This document shows, in pieces, positions 8,614-18,010 of a DNA stretch of 64,000 nt; position 1 is the first letter of the stretch; the number at the start of each line of letters is the position of its first letter. This DNA comes from Diacronema lutheri (lineage: Eukaryota > Haptophyta > Pavlovophyceae > Pavlovales > Pavlovaceae). The DNA is taken from positions 2,294,001-2,358,000 of the forward strand of contig JAGTXO010000001.1 of assembly GCA_019448385.1 (NCBI GenBank), written 5' to 3'. The notes under the pieces were generated by a model. It was not told the DNA's origin. It saw only the letters and a program-made list of their open reading frames with translations, and searched no databases. A program made the translations under genes and the position numbers.

Positions 8614-8860
8614 CCAGCTTCGTCCGGCATCGGCGCTCAGATCGCGCGAGAGCTCGCGTGCCGCGGCTTCGACCTGATCCTCGTCGCGCGCCGCGGCGAC
8701 AGGCTCGCGGCGCTGCAGCAGGAGCTGCAGGCCTTGTCGCTCGTCCACGCCAAGCGCAAGGCGGACGTGCGCATGTTCCCGTACGACCTCTCCAAGCCCG
8801 ACGACGTGGCGTCTCTCTGCTCTGAGCTCGCCAGCCTGCCCGTCGCCATCCTCGTCGGCG
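8614..8860 (+). pseudogene. Short-chain dehydrogenase/reductase N-terminal fragment
   Basis: The frame reads ASSGIGAQIARELACRGFDLILVARRG...YDLSKPDDVASLC...PVAILV. This is the Rossmann fold of an SDR from the TGASSGIG loop to the strand that should continue NNAG. The TGA of the glycine motif is altered to APA, and after ILV the frame turns into Arg-rich non-homologous sequence. No YxxxK active site follows. A GTGACG at 8860 could be a splice donor, but no continuing SDR exon is visible downstream. Probably a captured gene fragment. Confidence 0.68.
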
Positions 8861-8939
8861 TGACGCGCGCGCTGCGCGCGCGCGGCCGGCGCTGGCGGAC
8901 GCTGTCGCGCGACCCGACCTGAGCGCGACGCCGCGCAGG

Positions 8940-9090
8940 CAAGAGCGCGAGGCCGACTCGATCTTCGAGCGTATCTACGGGCACCCGCATCCGAATAGCG
9001 CGTACACCGCCGGGCACAAGCCTGGGCCCAAGTGCGCGCTGCTGATGGCTTTCGATGAGCCGTCGTCGGATACGGGCAAACCGTATATAC
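8940..9090 (+). pseudogene. Unidentified coding-like fragment
   Basis: A frame here translates to EADSIFERIYGHPHPNSAYT followed by AGHKPGPKCALLMAFDEPSS. The composition is much more protein-like than its surroundings. It stops being coherent exactly where the second duplication copy begins at 9091. I do not recognise the family. Confidence 0.4.
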
Positions 9091-9172
9091 CAACCGCCGT
9101 CTCGACGCGCACGCGTGGGAGGTCTTCATGGAGAAGAGCGTCAAGTGGATGAGGCGCGCGACGGATGGCTGA
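9091..9172 (+). pseudogene. Hydrolase 3' remnant (copy of the last 27 codons)
   Basis: It encodes NRRLDAHAWEVFMEKSVKWM and the same stop as the hydrolase at 6205, but nothing upstream matches the hydrolase. It is the left edge of the duplicated block. Confidence 0.9.
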
Positions 9173-9595
9173 TGTGTGTGCCTCGTCCCTCCCCCCCCCC
9201 CCCCCCCCTTCTGATTCTTACACGGGCTCTGAGGAGTCGCTTTTCTTCGGGCTGACGCCGATGTGCACGGCAATGTTGCGGAAACTCCGGAGAAAGAGCT
9301 CCTCTGTGTGCGTCGCGCGCACGTGGCGCCGGCCGGCCGCGCCGAGCTCCGCGCGCAGCGTGCGATTTGCGAGGAGACGCTCGAACCCAGCCTTGAGAGC
9401 GCCGAGTCCATCCGTGCCATCGCCGGGAAACTCGCCAGTGAACATGCCGAAAGATGAGACCAACCCGCCCGGGTTGACCATCGCGAGGATTGGCGTGCGG
9501 CAGGCGAGGGCCTCCAGCCACGAGACCGCGACGCCTTCGTGCGCGCTCAGATTTACGACAAACCACGCCGAACGCAGCATCGCTTCCTTTTGCTC
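9091..9595. repeat. Direct duplication, copy 2
   Basis: This is the 505-bp partner of 6124-6637, with an 18-base C run at 9191-9208. This copy continues seamlessly into the intact glycosyltransferase, so on the right it represents the original arrangement. On the left it joins unrelated sequence at 9090/9091. Confidence 0.93.
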
Positions 9596-10736
9596 GCGGC
9601 CTTGCACGTGCCCGAGGAATTCGAGATTTGGCACGGACGAGCCGGGCGGCGGGGTGAAGCTGCCCGATCCCCGAAAGTGGCTTTGGCCGAGAACGGCGAA
9701 TCGGACGGAGGGGAACATTCGAGCGAGATCGACGAGGAGCCACGGACGTTTGTACGGATCCAACCTGCGGCCGCGGGGCGAAGACGCGCGCGCGCCAAAG
9801 CTGTGAGCGCCGGCTCACGCTGCGTTCGCCGGCCGCACGCGTTCATCGTCACCTGGCCAAGAAGACGACGCGTGGCGAGGCGCTCTCCTCCCCCGGCAGC
9901 TTGTAGGTACGCTCGTCGTTCGCGCTCGAGCAGAATGGGATAGAGTTGGGCAGCTCAAAGGCGCGCACTCGATTTGAGCTCGACGAGATCGCGTACGCCT
10001 CGTCGATCCGGTCGCCCAACGCAGCGCCCCACGTCATTCCGATCGCCACCTTGGAGGGGCCAAGCGCGCGGAAGACATTGACCGCGCCGCGCGCGGACGG
10101 CGTTCTGAGGCCGCCCGGCTGCTGCGAGCGTCCCGGCATGCGGATGCCCTCGATGTTGGCTCGCTGCTGCTGCGTTCGCGGGTCGCGCGCCCACAGGATG
10201 ACGGGCGTTCGCGGCAGCGCGGCGAGTGCTCGCGCGTAGTCGTCGCGCCAATCGACGAGCAAGAAAAGGTCAACGTGAGCAGCGCGCAGGTACGCCGACG
10301 CCCACGATGCGCTGCGCTTCGTGCGGTTGGCAGTCACTTTGGTGGTGATCATGTTGATCAACGGCCAGTCGTGCACGATCGTCTCGTCCGTGGTGAAGCG
10401 GCCAGCAGTCCGCGCCGTGGGCTCAGCAAACACGAACAGGACGCTGACGCCAAGCTCGGTGCGGCGCCGAAAAATCTCGCCGACCATTGCGGTACTGAAG
10501 CCAAAGCCGCCCATGCGCCCGATCCGCGCGTCCATGAACCTGCACGGCAAGCGGACGCGCGGCAATGACGCCGACCCGCACAAGTGGCGGTCGGCTCCCG
10601 ATCTGCGACGCGTCGCGGCGGGCGGCGTGACGCGCGCGCACTCGTTCGCAACCATCGCCACGGTGACATTCCTTCCGAACAATGCGCCGGCGGACGCAGG
10701 CACGACGAGCAGCGACAACGCTACCGCGGCAAACAT
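9218..10736 (-). CDS. GT4/GT5-like (GT-B) glycosyltransferase with signal peptide, three exons
   Basis: The N-terminus is a signal peptide or anchor (MFAAVALSLLVVPASAGA). Two introns rebuild a GT-B fold. 10641-10540 (GTGCGC...GTGCAG, 102 nt) gives VANEFMDARIGRMGGFGFST, resembling the NExxDxRxGRMGGFG region of secreted glycosyltransferases. 9852-9765 (GTGACG...CCGCAG, 88 nt) gives VVFLARLDPYKRPWLL, the classic start of the donor domain. The donor site NLSAHEGVAVSWLEALACR follows, with E-x7-like geometry. The product is about 440 residues and probably acts in the secretory pathway. Donor and acceptor are unknown. The 3' third is duplicated at 6260. Confidence 0.85.
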
Positions 10737-10880
10737 TGTGCCCAGTTCCTCTAGTTGCGCTCATATTTTTCCCTGCTGACCCGCCTGTAAATGGCGTCGT
10801 CAGACGTATGGGTACTGTAGTATTTTAAGCGTCGATGTGGATACGGTGCATGCGCCCGGCGCCGCCTCCGGCGCAACCGC

Positions 10881-12446
10881 TCATGCGCGCTCGCCCGCGA
10901 GGACCTCGATCGCCGACTGCACGTCGTTGCCGCCCGTCCGCCGCAGCGCACTCTCCGCGTCCGCGCGCAGGTACCCCATGCTTAAGAGCACGCGGAGCGC
11001 GGAGGGCATCACGCGCGTGCGCGCGTTGTCGGGCGGGAGCGCGGGCCGCGACGGCTGCGGCGCGCGGTGCGGCGGTGCAGCCGCGCCCTTGCTACCGCCG
11101 ACGCCCCCGCTCGGCTCGCCGGCCGCCTCGGGGGACGACTTCGGGCGCTTGGCCGCCGAGCCGGGCGAGGCGCGGTGCGGCGATTCGCCCGGTGTTTGCG
11201 CGCCGTTTTTGCTCAATGGGCGCTTGAGCGTTGCGGCAGCCGCGGGCGCCTTGCCGTTGCCCACGCCCTGTCGGCACGCTGCCCTGCCGCCGTCCGGCTT
11301 TGGCGCCGCGCTCGCGCCCGACTCCGCGCAAAGGACGGGCATCGCGCCCCCCGCGGCGCATTTGACGAAGCCCGGCGCGGATGCGGGGCGTTTGGTGAGC
11401 GCCTTGGGACGCGCAGAGCCGAGCTTGCAGCCGTAGATGCCGACGCCGCTCAGCGCGCTCCACCGGACGACCTCCATGGCCGCCCCGATGCTTGCCGCCG
11501 CGGACGGTTGGCACAGCATGGCCGGAAGCTCGCGCGACGCAACCCGGGGTGCAGCACGCCTGCCGGCGATGCCGGCGGCGCTGCCGCCTGCGCCGCGCCC
11601 AGCGTTGGCGCTCGCGCCGCACCCGCCCGCATCCGCGCGCCGCGCGCTCGCCGCACCGCGGCCCGCCGGCGCGTAGTGCGCGGCGGCCGTGTGGCACAGC
11701 GTGCGCAGCAGCGGCCCGCACGCGTCTATGTATGCGCCGTCGCCGTGCGCCGCCGCACGCCCTTTGCTCGCCGCGGCGGCTGCTGGCTTGGGCGCAGGCG
11801 CGAGTCGGCTGTGGAGCTCGTCGAGCCGTGCAGTTGCCGCCTGCAACTGCGCCTGCACCTGGTCGAGCGTGCCGGACAGGCTCGCGCGGCCGATGAGCCG
11901 TGAGATGGCTGCATGCGCTTCGCCCAGCATCACGCGAGCGTCAGCAAGTGGCGCGAGGGCCGCCTGGAGCGGAGGGAGCATCGCATCGAGCAGCACGCGA
12001 TCCAGTTCGACGAGCCGCGAGTGCGGCGGCGAGCTCGGCTGCGCGCTCTCAGCTGTTGGCCGCGGGCTCGCAGCAGCCGGCGGCGCCAAGCCGGCCGCGG
12101 CAAACGCGGGAAGCGCCGCGTGCTTCCCGCCGCACACGCACACGTGCCAGCGCGCCTGCGGTCGGAGGGAGGTCCACGCGGCGTCGCTCTCGGGCAGGAG
12201 CTTGCGCAGGCACTGTGGGTGAGCATTTGGCACCTCAGCGGGCACGAGCATTGGCGCGCCGAGCGTGGTTGCCGGCCGGTTGGGTGCGGGCGGCGCCGCG
12301 ACGGGCGCGGTCCACAAGACGCAGTCGCCGCCGCACCACAGCCCAAAGTAGATGGCGAGCGTGCCGTCCGCGAGCGGCGGCAGCCAGCAAATGTGCCACC
12401 CGTCGGCGCGCTGCTGCGAACCCGCGCCAGTCGAGGCGGCCCGCAT
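10881..12446 (-). CDS. UBA-domain protein, otherwise unrecognised
   Basis: About 521 residues. The C-terminal ~35 form a UBA domain (LLSMGYLRADAESALRRTGG, then DVQSAIEVLAG), which in other proteins binds ubiquitin. The N-terminal 120 residues contain Trp/Cys-rich segments (DGWHICWLPPLADGTLAIYF, CVCGGKHAALP) that look like a small folded domain I cannot name. The centre is a helical stretch (VELDRVLLDAMLPPLQAALAP) and Ala/Gly-rich linkers. I chose the ATG at 12446 because the frame upstream is antisense to TPGS2. The gene starts 72 bp from the divergent TPGS2 gene. A role in ubiquitin signalling is only inferred. Confidence 0.75.
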   Translation of the reverse strand: MRAASTGAGSQQRADGWHICWLPPLADGTLAIYFGLWCGGDCVLWTAPVAAPPAPNRPATTLGAPMLVPAEVPNAHPQCLRKLLPESDAAWTSLRPQARWHVCVCGGKHAALPAFAAAGLAPPAAASPRPTAESAQPSSPPHSRLVELDRVLLDAMLPPLQAALAPLADARVMLGEAHAAISRLIGRASLSGTLDQVQAQLQAATARLDELHSRLAPAPKPAAAAASKGRAAAHGDGAYIDACGPLLRTLCHTAAAHYAPAGRGAASARRADAGGCGASANAGRGAGGSAAGIAGRRAAPRVASRELPAMLCQPSAAASIGAAMEVVRWSALSGVGIYGCKLGSARPKALTKRPASAPGFVKCAAGGAMPVLCAESGASAAPKPDGGRAACRQGVGNGKAPAAAATLKRPLSKNGAQTPGESPHRASPGSAAKRPKSSPEAAGEPSGGVGGSKGAAAPPHRAPQPSRPALPPDNARTRVMPSALRVLLSMGYLRADAESALRRTGGNDVQSAIEVLAGERA

Positions 12447-12518
12447 CGTCGTTGCCCTGGCGCGAAGGGCTGGTCGGGTGGACTCGACGACGCGCTTTTC
12501 AGCTCCCTGCTCACAGCA
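12447..12518. promoter_or_regulatory. Short divergent promoter between the UBA gene and TPGS2
   Basis: Only 72 bases separate the two opposite start codons, so one element must serve both transcripts or the leaders must overlap. No TATA motif is seen. Confidence 0.5.
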
Positions 12519-13340
12519 ATGGCGTCCGCGCCGCCGTTCAACGGCAAGGCCGATGGTGACGAACTCGCCGCGGTCTGCGCCGCGGTCGTCACGCACCTCG
12601 AAAGCCTCGAGGGCGTGCGGAACGTGCAGCTCGCCCCGTGCGTTGGGGCGAGGCAAGGCGCTTTGCATGCCTGGGAGCGCCACAACTATCCCGCGCAGCT
12701 GCCTGCCGAGCTCCGCGCCTTTTACGAGCTGTCGGACGGCCTCTCGCTCACGTGGTCGGTCGAGCATATGGGCGACGAGCTGCCGCTCGGCTGCATGCAC
12801 GTGAACGATCTCAAGCGGCTCGTCCGCGCGGACATTGACCCGGCGGAGCTGCGAACGAGCAGCGTGCCCGCGAGCGGCCGCAGCCGATCGCCGCCTTTCA
12901 TCTCGATAGGCGCTGACGGCGGGCAGGGACTGATGGCCTTCGACCTGGACTCGACGGTGTACGACGGCCAGCTCTGCTTGCTGTACTGCCTGCCGGCCAC
13001 CGACTCGCCGCAGGTCTGGTTCCAGGACCTCTCTCGCGCGTGGTACTTTGTCGCGGGCAGCTTTGGCGACTATCTGCGGCTCGTGCTGATGCACCTCGGC
13101 CTCCCGAGATGGCAGCACGCGTACACGGACGTCGGGCTCGACCCTACGGCCAAGCAGTGGATCCGGCTCTTTGCGCCGCACCGGCTCGAGGCGCGCGCCG
13201 AGTTCGAGGACCCCGGCGCCCGAGCGCGATCACGCCGTCCAACGGCCGGCGCGAGCAAAGCGCACTCGTCCAACGGCCGGACGAGTGCGCTTTTTCGCCC
13301 ACCAGCTCATGCGCAGTCTTCAGCCGCGCGTGGTGTATAG
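12519..13340 (+). CDS. TPGS2: Tubulin polyglutamylase complex subunit 2
   Basis: The protein aligns by eye with animal TPGS2 over its length: an LPxxLRAFYxLSDGLSLTWSV core, MGDELPLGCMHVND, a WFxDLSRAWYFVAGSFGDYL segment and the very characteristic LMHLGLPRWQHAYTDVGLDP followed by TAKQWIRLFAPHRL. TPGS2 is a non-catalytic subunit of the complex that adds glutamate chains to tubulin in axonemes and centrioles. About 273 residues. The start MASAPPF directly precedes the conserved part. The last ~45 residues are low complexity and overlap a perfect hairpin at 13257-13293. The partner genes of the complex are not in this window. Confidence 0.87.
   Translation: MASAPPFNGKADGDELAAVCAAVVTHLESLEGVRNVQLAPCVGARQGALHAWERHNYPAQLPAELRAFYELSDGLSLTWSVEHMGDELPLGCMHVNDLKRLVRADIDPAELRTSSVPASGRSRSPPFISIGADGGQGLMAFDLDSTVYDGQLCLLYCLPATDSPQVWFQDLSRAWYFVAGSFGDYLRLVLMHLGLPRWQHAYTDVGLDPTAKQWIRLFAPHRLEARAEFEDPGARARSRRPTAGASKAHSSNGRTSALFRPPAHAQSSAARGV
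13257..13295. terminator. Perfect 15-bp hairpin followed by five Ts
   Basis: AAAGCGCACTCGTCC (13257-13271) pairs perfectly with GGACGAGTGCGCTTT (13279-13293) around the loop AACGGCC, then T continues to 13295. The shape copies a bacterial intrinsic terminator, yet it lies inside the TPGS2 reading frame, 45 bases before the stop. Its function in a nuclear gene is unknown. Confidence 0.6.
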
Positions 13341-13406
13341 GGAAGCGGGCGAAGCAGCAGAGGTATAGCCGGCGTGCGAACTTGGCGCAGGCCGCACCGG
13401 CTCCGC

Positions 13407-14750
13407 TCAGCAGCACTTGTTTTGCCGAATTGTCTTCTCGTCGCAATCAAACGTGAGGTAGGGCGGGCGCTGCGCGAGGCACGCGCATGTCTGCGGCGCG
13501 ATCATCTCGACGACGACTGCATCGCGGGTCTCGCCTGTCAGGCTTGCGCGGTGCAGGGCATTCACATCGAGCACGAGCCCACCGCCGGCCTCGCCACCGA
13601 TGGTTGCCACCTCGTAGTGTTCGTGGATCCACGCGTCGTCGTAGCGCGAGTCCACGTAGCCCAACCGGCTGAAGTGCAGAATCCGATGGCTGCCGAGAGC
13701 AACGCGCGTCGGTCGGCCGCTGATCGACGAGACCGGATTGAGAAAGATCTGCGCGCGTGCGCGGAGAGCCAAAAAGTTTGGGCGTGAGCAGGCGCGCGGC
13801 GCGTTTCGTGCCGCCGGGCGCGGCGCAGTGCGGCGGCCAAGCGCTCGCACAATCACTTTGATGCGTCGGCCGGTGCGGTCGTTGTGCCACAAAGCCGGTG
13901 GAAAGCGGTCGTAGCTCGTGAGACCGCCCGCTACTCGCACGTACATGAGAGACATCGCGCTCAGGCTCAGCGGTTTGCCAAGCGCCGGGGCAATGTACGC
14001 ACCCAGCGCACGGCGGAGGCTGAGGTTGCGCGTGAGCCACTCGTGCATGATTGGCTGCGACGCGACGGACGCACGCTTCCAAATCGAAGCAAGCGAATCC
14101 TGTTTCATGCGGTCAAGGATCGGCACGGCGACGGCTCGCAGCGCCGCGACATCGAGCCCGTCAAAGCGCTCCACGCGAGCCACCCCGTCGCGCTGCATGG
14201 TCTCGTACAGCCCGCGAGCCCGCGAGTCCGTCCCGAGGATTGCATCGGCCACGTGCGCTGGTGCGTACATGACGGGCACGTCGATCTCGAGAAAGCGGCG
14301 CGCGTGGACGAGCATATGCTGCGGATCGTTGAAGAGTACCCTGCGCGGCGCAAATTTGGAAAGGTTGCGCAGCGCCGGGATGTAGAGCTCGAGGAGGGGC
14401 GCGGTCTGGTTGAGAAGGCGCGGGACATCGTCGGACGGCAAGCGGCCGCGCAGGATGGCGGGTGTAAAGTCGATCCCTGCCGCATTGATTTCGACGCCAT
14501 TGCGGAGGAGCAGCTGCGCTGCAGCATCATGCAGCCCACGAGCGCCGCACATGTGCGCCTGCCGCCGCTCGTTCAGCTGCGACATTGACGCTTGGAGGTT
14601 GACACCCCGCAGGGTACGCGACCAAAGTTCCACGCTGGCGTATGGCGTGGGCACCGACATGCGTGCACCCTTACACATCAGCGGCGGGAGCGGAGGCGCC
14701 CCCCCGCAGCTCGCGTGGAGCATCGCCAGCGCGAGCGCGAGCTGCACCAT
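13407..14750 (-). CDS. Phytanoyl-CoA dioxygenase-like 2-oxoglutarate/Fe(II) oxygenase with signal peptide
   Basis: I start at 14750 because it gives a signal peptide (MVQLALALAMLHASCGG). An intron at 13856-13749 (GTGATT...GCGCAG, 108 nt, in frame) joins RRIK to IFLNPVSS and removes a Pro/Arg-rich insert. The Fe-binding H-x-D is in LWHNDRTGRR. A distal His and Arg appear in NALHRASLTGETRDAVVVEM, the usual spacing for double-stranded beta-helix oxygenases such as PhyH. About 411 residues after splicing. It would oxidise an unknown substrate in the secretory system or outside. Divergent from the GT92-like gene. Confidence 0.72.
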   Translation of the reverse strand: MVQLALALAMLHASCGGAPPLPPLMCKGARMSVPTPYASVELWSRTLRGVNLQASMSQLNERRQAHMCGARGLHDAAAQLLLRNGVEINAAGIDFTPAILRGRLPSDDVPRLLNQTAPLLELYIPALRNLSKFAPRRVLFNDPQHMLVHARRFLEIDVPVMYAPAHVADAILGTDSRARGLYETMQRDGVARVERFDGLDVAALRAVAVPILDRMKQDSLASIWKRASVASQPIMHEWLTRNLSLRRALGAYIAPALGKPLSLSAMSLMYVRVAGGLTSYDRFPPALWHNDRTGRRIKVIVRALGRRTAPRPAARNAPRACSRPNFLALRARAQIFLNPVSSISGRPTRVALGSHRILHFSRLGYVDSRYDDAWIHEHYEVATIGGEAGGGLVLDVNALHRASLTGETRDAVVVEMIAPQTCACLAQRPPYLTFDCDEKTIRQNKCC

Positions 14751-14841
14751 GCGACCCCGACGGCCCAAACGGGTGTTGTGCTCTAGTGCGGTTAAAAAAG
14801 GTGCGCGGTTTGCACTGGAGTGCTCAGCGCTCCAATTTTGG
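14751..14841. promoter_or_regulatory. Divergent promoter with A-rich island
   Basis: These 91 bases lie between the opposite start codons of the dioxygenase and the glycosyltransferase. GGTTAAAAAAGGTGCG at about 14789 is a clear A/T island in otherwise GC-rich DNA and is the best core-promoter candidate. Confidence 0.5.
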
Positions 14842-16343
14842 ATGGCCGCGCGTCTCGTGCATGCACCTCGCCGGAACGAGGGCACCACGCGCGCACGTGT
14901 GCCCTGCGTTCTCGCGCTACTCACCGCCGCGTCGCTCTCCGCACCAGCGGTCGGCTTGACCCACCGCCACTCGCCCTCAGTGCACGAGGATCGCCCCAAC
15001 GGCGCGAGCGGCATCTCGAGCACGCGCGCCGATCCTGCGCGCTTCGTCGTCTACTCGCGCATCTTCCACGACTCGCCGTTTGCAGAGTTTTGGGTGGAGT
15101 GGTGCGCACGCGCACGCGCCGCGGTTCACCGTCACGTGCGCACGTGCGCCCGCGTAGATTTGACCCGTGCTGCGCGACGGCGACGCGCGCTCACGCGCCT
15201 CACGCCAGGTACCTGGAGCTCGGCTTCACGATAGTGCTGCTCGATACATTTGGCCACCGCTCGCTCAACGTGTCGGACCCATCGAGGCTGCGCATAGAGC
15301 GCGTGAAGAACCGCGACGATGACGTGCTCCGAAAGTACGCTGGTCTGGCATGGAACACACCGGGCGTGGAGTGGGTCTTGCTGGTCGACTTGGACGAGTT
15401 CCTCAGCCTGAACGCCTCGGGCATCGCAGAATTTGTGGACGACGTTGAGGCGCGGCACGGCCGCGTGGACGTCATGCAGTTTCGCTGGGTTGTCATCAAC
15501 AACATGTCGCCCGAATGCACGGCGCAGCCTTTGCGCGCCCTGGTCAGCGCTGCGCGACCCGTCTTGACCGAAGTGGTCAAGTCGATGAGTCGGCCCTCGT
15601 CCACGCGCGTGTGGAACACGCACCGCCCTCGGCCGCGCGCGCGCGCGGGCGTCTACCGCATCGTCACGGACGGGATGGCGTGGACGAGCAATGGAGCGCA
15701 CTCTGCCCTCGGCCTGCACTATTTGCCGCTTGCGCAGCGGCCGTCGTTCGACTCGGCCTTGATCCACCTGCAGGTGCGCTCCTTGGCAGACCACTTCACG
15801 AAAGCGCTCAACTCACGAATTGGCGACCGCGCCGTGCGCTGCCCTGCGCCTCACACGCCGATCGCGGCGCTGATCAACAGCAGCCAGGCAATCGCACCGG
15901 ACGACGTACTGCGGCAGCTACTCCCGCTGGTCGGCGTCAAGGCGACAAAGCCGCTCGTGCAGGCGCGCGTGGTTGGGCCGAGCTTCCAGTGTGAGCACGG
16001 TTTGAGCGACGCAGCCGTGCAGGCTCGGCTTGCGGCGCTGCTCGCACACTCTCCACGCGGCGCGGCTCACCGCTCGATGCCGTACTGCATCGTTGCAGAG
16101 GAGCGCGCCGAGCTCGCGCGCCAGCTGGACGCTCTGGGCGTGACGCGTGACTCGTGGGGCAGCTTTGCGGCGACGCTGCACCAAGCGTACGCACGACACA
16201 TGCGTTACGTCGCCGAGCACCCGCGCGGCTGCGGCATGCTCGCGCCTTGCTCCCGCTGCGAGGGCAGCGCGTGGGAGCTATCGAGCGGCACGGATTGCTA
16301 CAAGCAGCTGTCGCGCTGCCTCACCGTCCGGCCCACACCGTGA
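14842..16343 (+). CDS. GT92/DUF23-like glycosyltransferase, two exons
   Basis: The intron at 15102-15208 (GTGCGC...CGCCAG, 107 nt) connects FAEFWVEW to YLELGFTIVLLD, restoring the first strands of a GT-A fold. The metal-binding DxD lies in VLLVDLDEFLSLNASG, as in family 92 transferases. Downstream are VMQFRWVVINNMS, a possible substrate region around GLHYLPLAQRPSF, and a Cys-rich C-terminus (CGMLAPCSRCEG...DCYKQLSRC). The N-terminus (VPCVLALLTAASLSAPAVG) is a signal anchor, so a Golgi enzyme is likely. About 464 residues. Family assignment rests on motif order only. Confidence 0.72.
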
Positions 16344-16421
16344 GTCTGACTGAGCGCGCCGGTGCCTCTGTTTGCAACGGCTCATCAGCTCAAACCTCGA
16401 GCTGGGCAGCGTGCGCACCCT

Positions 16422-17192
16422 TCACGCCCCTTCAACCACCGCCCCCGGCGGCAGCTTGCGGAACACCCAGATGATGTTTGGCACGAGGCCGTGCTGAATC
16501 CGCACCTCATCATCGCAGTACGTGAGCTCCTGGATCATCAAGCAGCGCAGCGACTGCCACTGCTCCGAGTCGTACTTCATTGGGCCGATCGTCACCTTTG
16601 TTGCGTCGGTGACCATCGTGTCCGGCTCCTCGTCCTGCTGCGTCCAAAAGCCCTCGGCCACGGCGACGTTGCCAACCATCCGCGAGAGCAGGCTAGGAAA
16701 CTGCACCTTTTCGATGTAGCGGATGTAGTTGGGCTCGCGCCGCACGTCCTGCACGAACGAGGTCATGCGCGCGCCCTTGAACCATTGGTTCACGCCCATC
16801 ACGCCCTGCACGTTGCGCACGGACGGGGACGACGTGTACACCAGGTCCCACATGCCGACAACCACGTCGCTCTCGAGGGGTCGCTTCGTCGGGTTGAGCG
16901 CCTCGAGCTCGGTCACGATCTCGAGCACCTCGTCGCGCTGCTCTTGCGTCGAGTCAAATCCGCAGCCGAGCGGCTGCACGACCTCGAGCAACTCCGCCTT
17001 GAGCTCGGCGCGCGCGCGCGCGGCGTCGTCGGCGCTGGCCGGCGCCACGGCGGATCCTGGCATGCTCATTACCACGTGTGCGAGCCCCCAGTTCCGAACG
17101 CGCGCGGCTGGCCGAACAATGCCCCGCGCACACGCGGGGGCGAGCAGAAGTACGCACAGCGTTGATCGCGCGACCGCCATTGTCGACACCAT
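16422..17192 (-). CDS. Plastid lipid-associated protein (PAP/fibrillin family)
   Basis: The start at 17192 (or 17180) gives MVSTMAVARSTLCVLLLAPA, a signal peptide followed by an Arg/Ala stretch, as expected for import into a secondary plastid. The mature part shows the fibrillin signature: ELEALNPTKRPLES, then VGMWDLVYTSSPS, and near the end IIWVFRKLP. Fibrillins bind lipids in plastoglobules and thylakoids and affect quinone and tocopherol metabolism. About 256 residues, normal for the family, apparently without intron. It converges on the GT92-like gene and is divergent from a small membrane-protein frame. Confidence 0.83.
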   Translation of the reverse strand: MVSTMAVARSTLCVLLLAPACARGIVRPAARVRNWGLAHVVMSMPGSAVAPASADDAARARAELKAELLEVVQPLGCGFDSTQEQRDEVLEIVTELEALNPTKRPLESDVVVGMWDLVYTSSPSVRNVQGVMGVNQWFKGARMTSFVQDVRREPNYIRYIEKVQFPSLLSRMVGNVAVAEGFWTQQDEEPDTMVTDATKVTIGPMKYDSEQWQSLRCLMIQELTYCDDEVRIQHGLVPNIIWVFRKLPPGAVVEGA

Positions 17193-17284
17193 CGTGCCTC
17201 GAGGTCCCGCAAGCTCGTTGGACGGAAAGCTCGAAAAAAACTTCGAACCTCGAGCGCCCAGCCGACGCAAAGACGCGCCGCCTC

Positions 17285-17416
17285 ATGCAGAACATCGCCG
17301 CCCGCAACCAGCCGTCGTGCGTAAGCCTCCTGCTGACCATGGTGCTCGGCTCATTCGTCGGCGCGACAACCGTCATCGGCCTCCTCTTTGCTGCCGTTCC
17401 TCGGCTCGACCAGTAA
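17285..17416 (+). CDS. Small single-pass membrane protein, unknown
   Basis: A 43-residue frame begins MQNIAARNQPSCVS and contains one hydrophobic helix (LLLTMVLGSFVGATTVIGLL). The start is 92 bp from the divergent fibrillin gene, the same spacing as the other divergent pairs, which supports its being real. No family is recognised. It could also be an upstream exon. Transcript data would decide. Confidence 0.4.
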   Translation: MQNIAARNQPSCVSLLLTMVLGSFVGATTVIGLLFAAVPRLDQ

Positions 17417-18010
17417 GCGGCACGCCGGACCCGGTCTCTCTCGCCTTCTCGTGCGCGTGACGCAGCCCTCCCACCCTCGAGGCTCAGAGCGCGCGATGAC
17501 GGTGCATGCGCATCCCGCAGCGCGCGCGTGCGCGCGCTAAGCCTTTGGCGCTCGCGCGCCAACATATTATGGCCGCGATTGGTGGCGACATCCACCACGC
17601 GGCCTTTTGGGCGTCGTGTCGCTGCAGAAACGCACGAAACGCCAGGCGATTTCAAAGTCTCGAGTAAGGCTGTACGTCATGCCCCTCATCCGAGCAGTTA
17701 GTTCTGACACGTCGCGAAATGTTTGGAAGATGCTGTACGCCGTGTCCCTCGTCCCAGGTGGGGCCTGGCCGTCTGCCCCCGGCGGTGTCGCTGTGCCCGC
17801 TGGCCCTGACGCGGCACTCTGAGCTGTCGCCCCGCGGCAACCCGCGCGCTAGCCTAGAGTCAAGTGCGTGTCACTTGAGCATGGTCCTGGTCTCCCCCCC
17901 TCGCCCTCGGGCCTTGGCCCATGCCCCATGGGCCTTGGCGGCGTTGGCGCCCGTGCGGCTCCTCCGACTTATCGAGCCACGCCCGAGATTTAAAAACTAC
18001 GTGTCGCAGG
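17417..18010. other. Intergenic region, no gene recognised
   Basis: This is the longest gap outside the duplicated patchwork (594 bp). It includes a GCGCGCGCGTGCGCGCGC patch near 17520 and two similar ~27-base strings (GGCTGTACGTCATGCCCCTC near 17669 and ATGCTGTACGCCGTGTCCCT near 17730). Just before the NAA10 start lies GAGATTTAAAAACTACG (about 17984-18000), an A/T island that may be its core promoter. Confidence 0.4.

Noticed and set aside
10881-13181. A 766-codon minus-strand frame spanning the UBA gene and TPGS2
   Set aside because: Its first ~245 residues are the antisense of TPGS2, which is clearly the real gene there. The UBA gene was therefore started at 12446.
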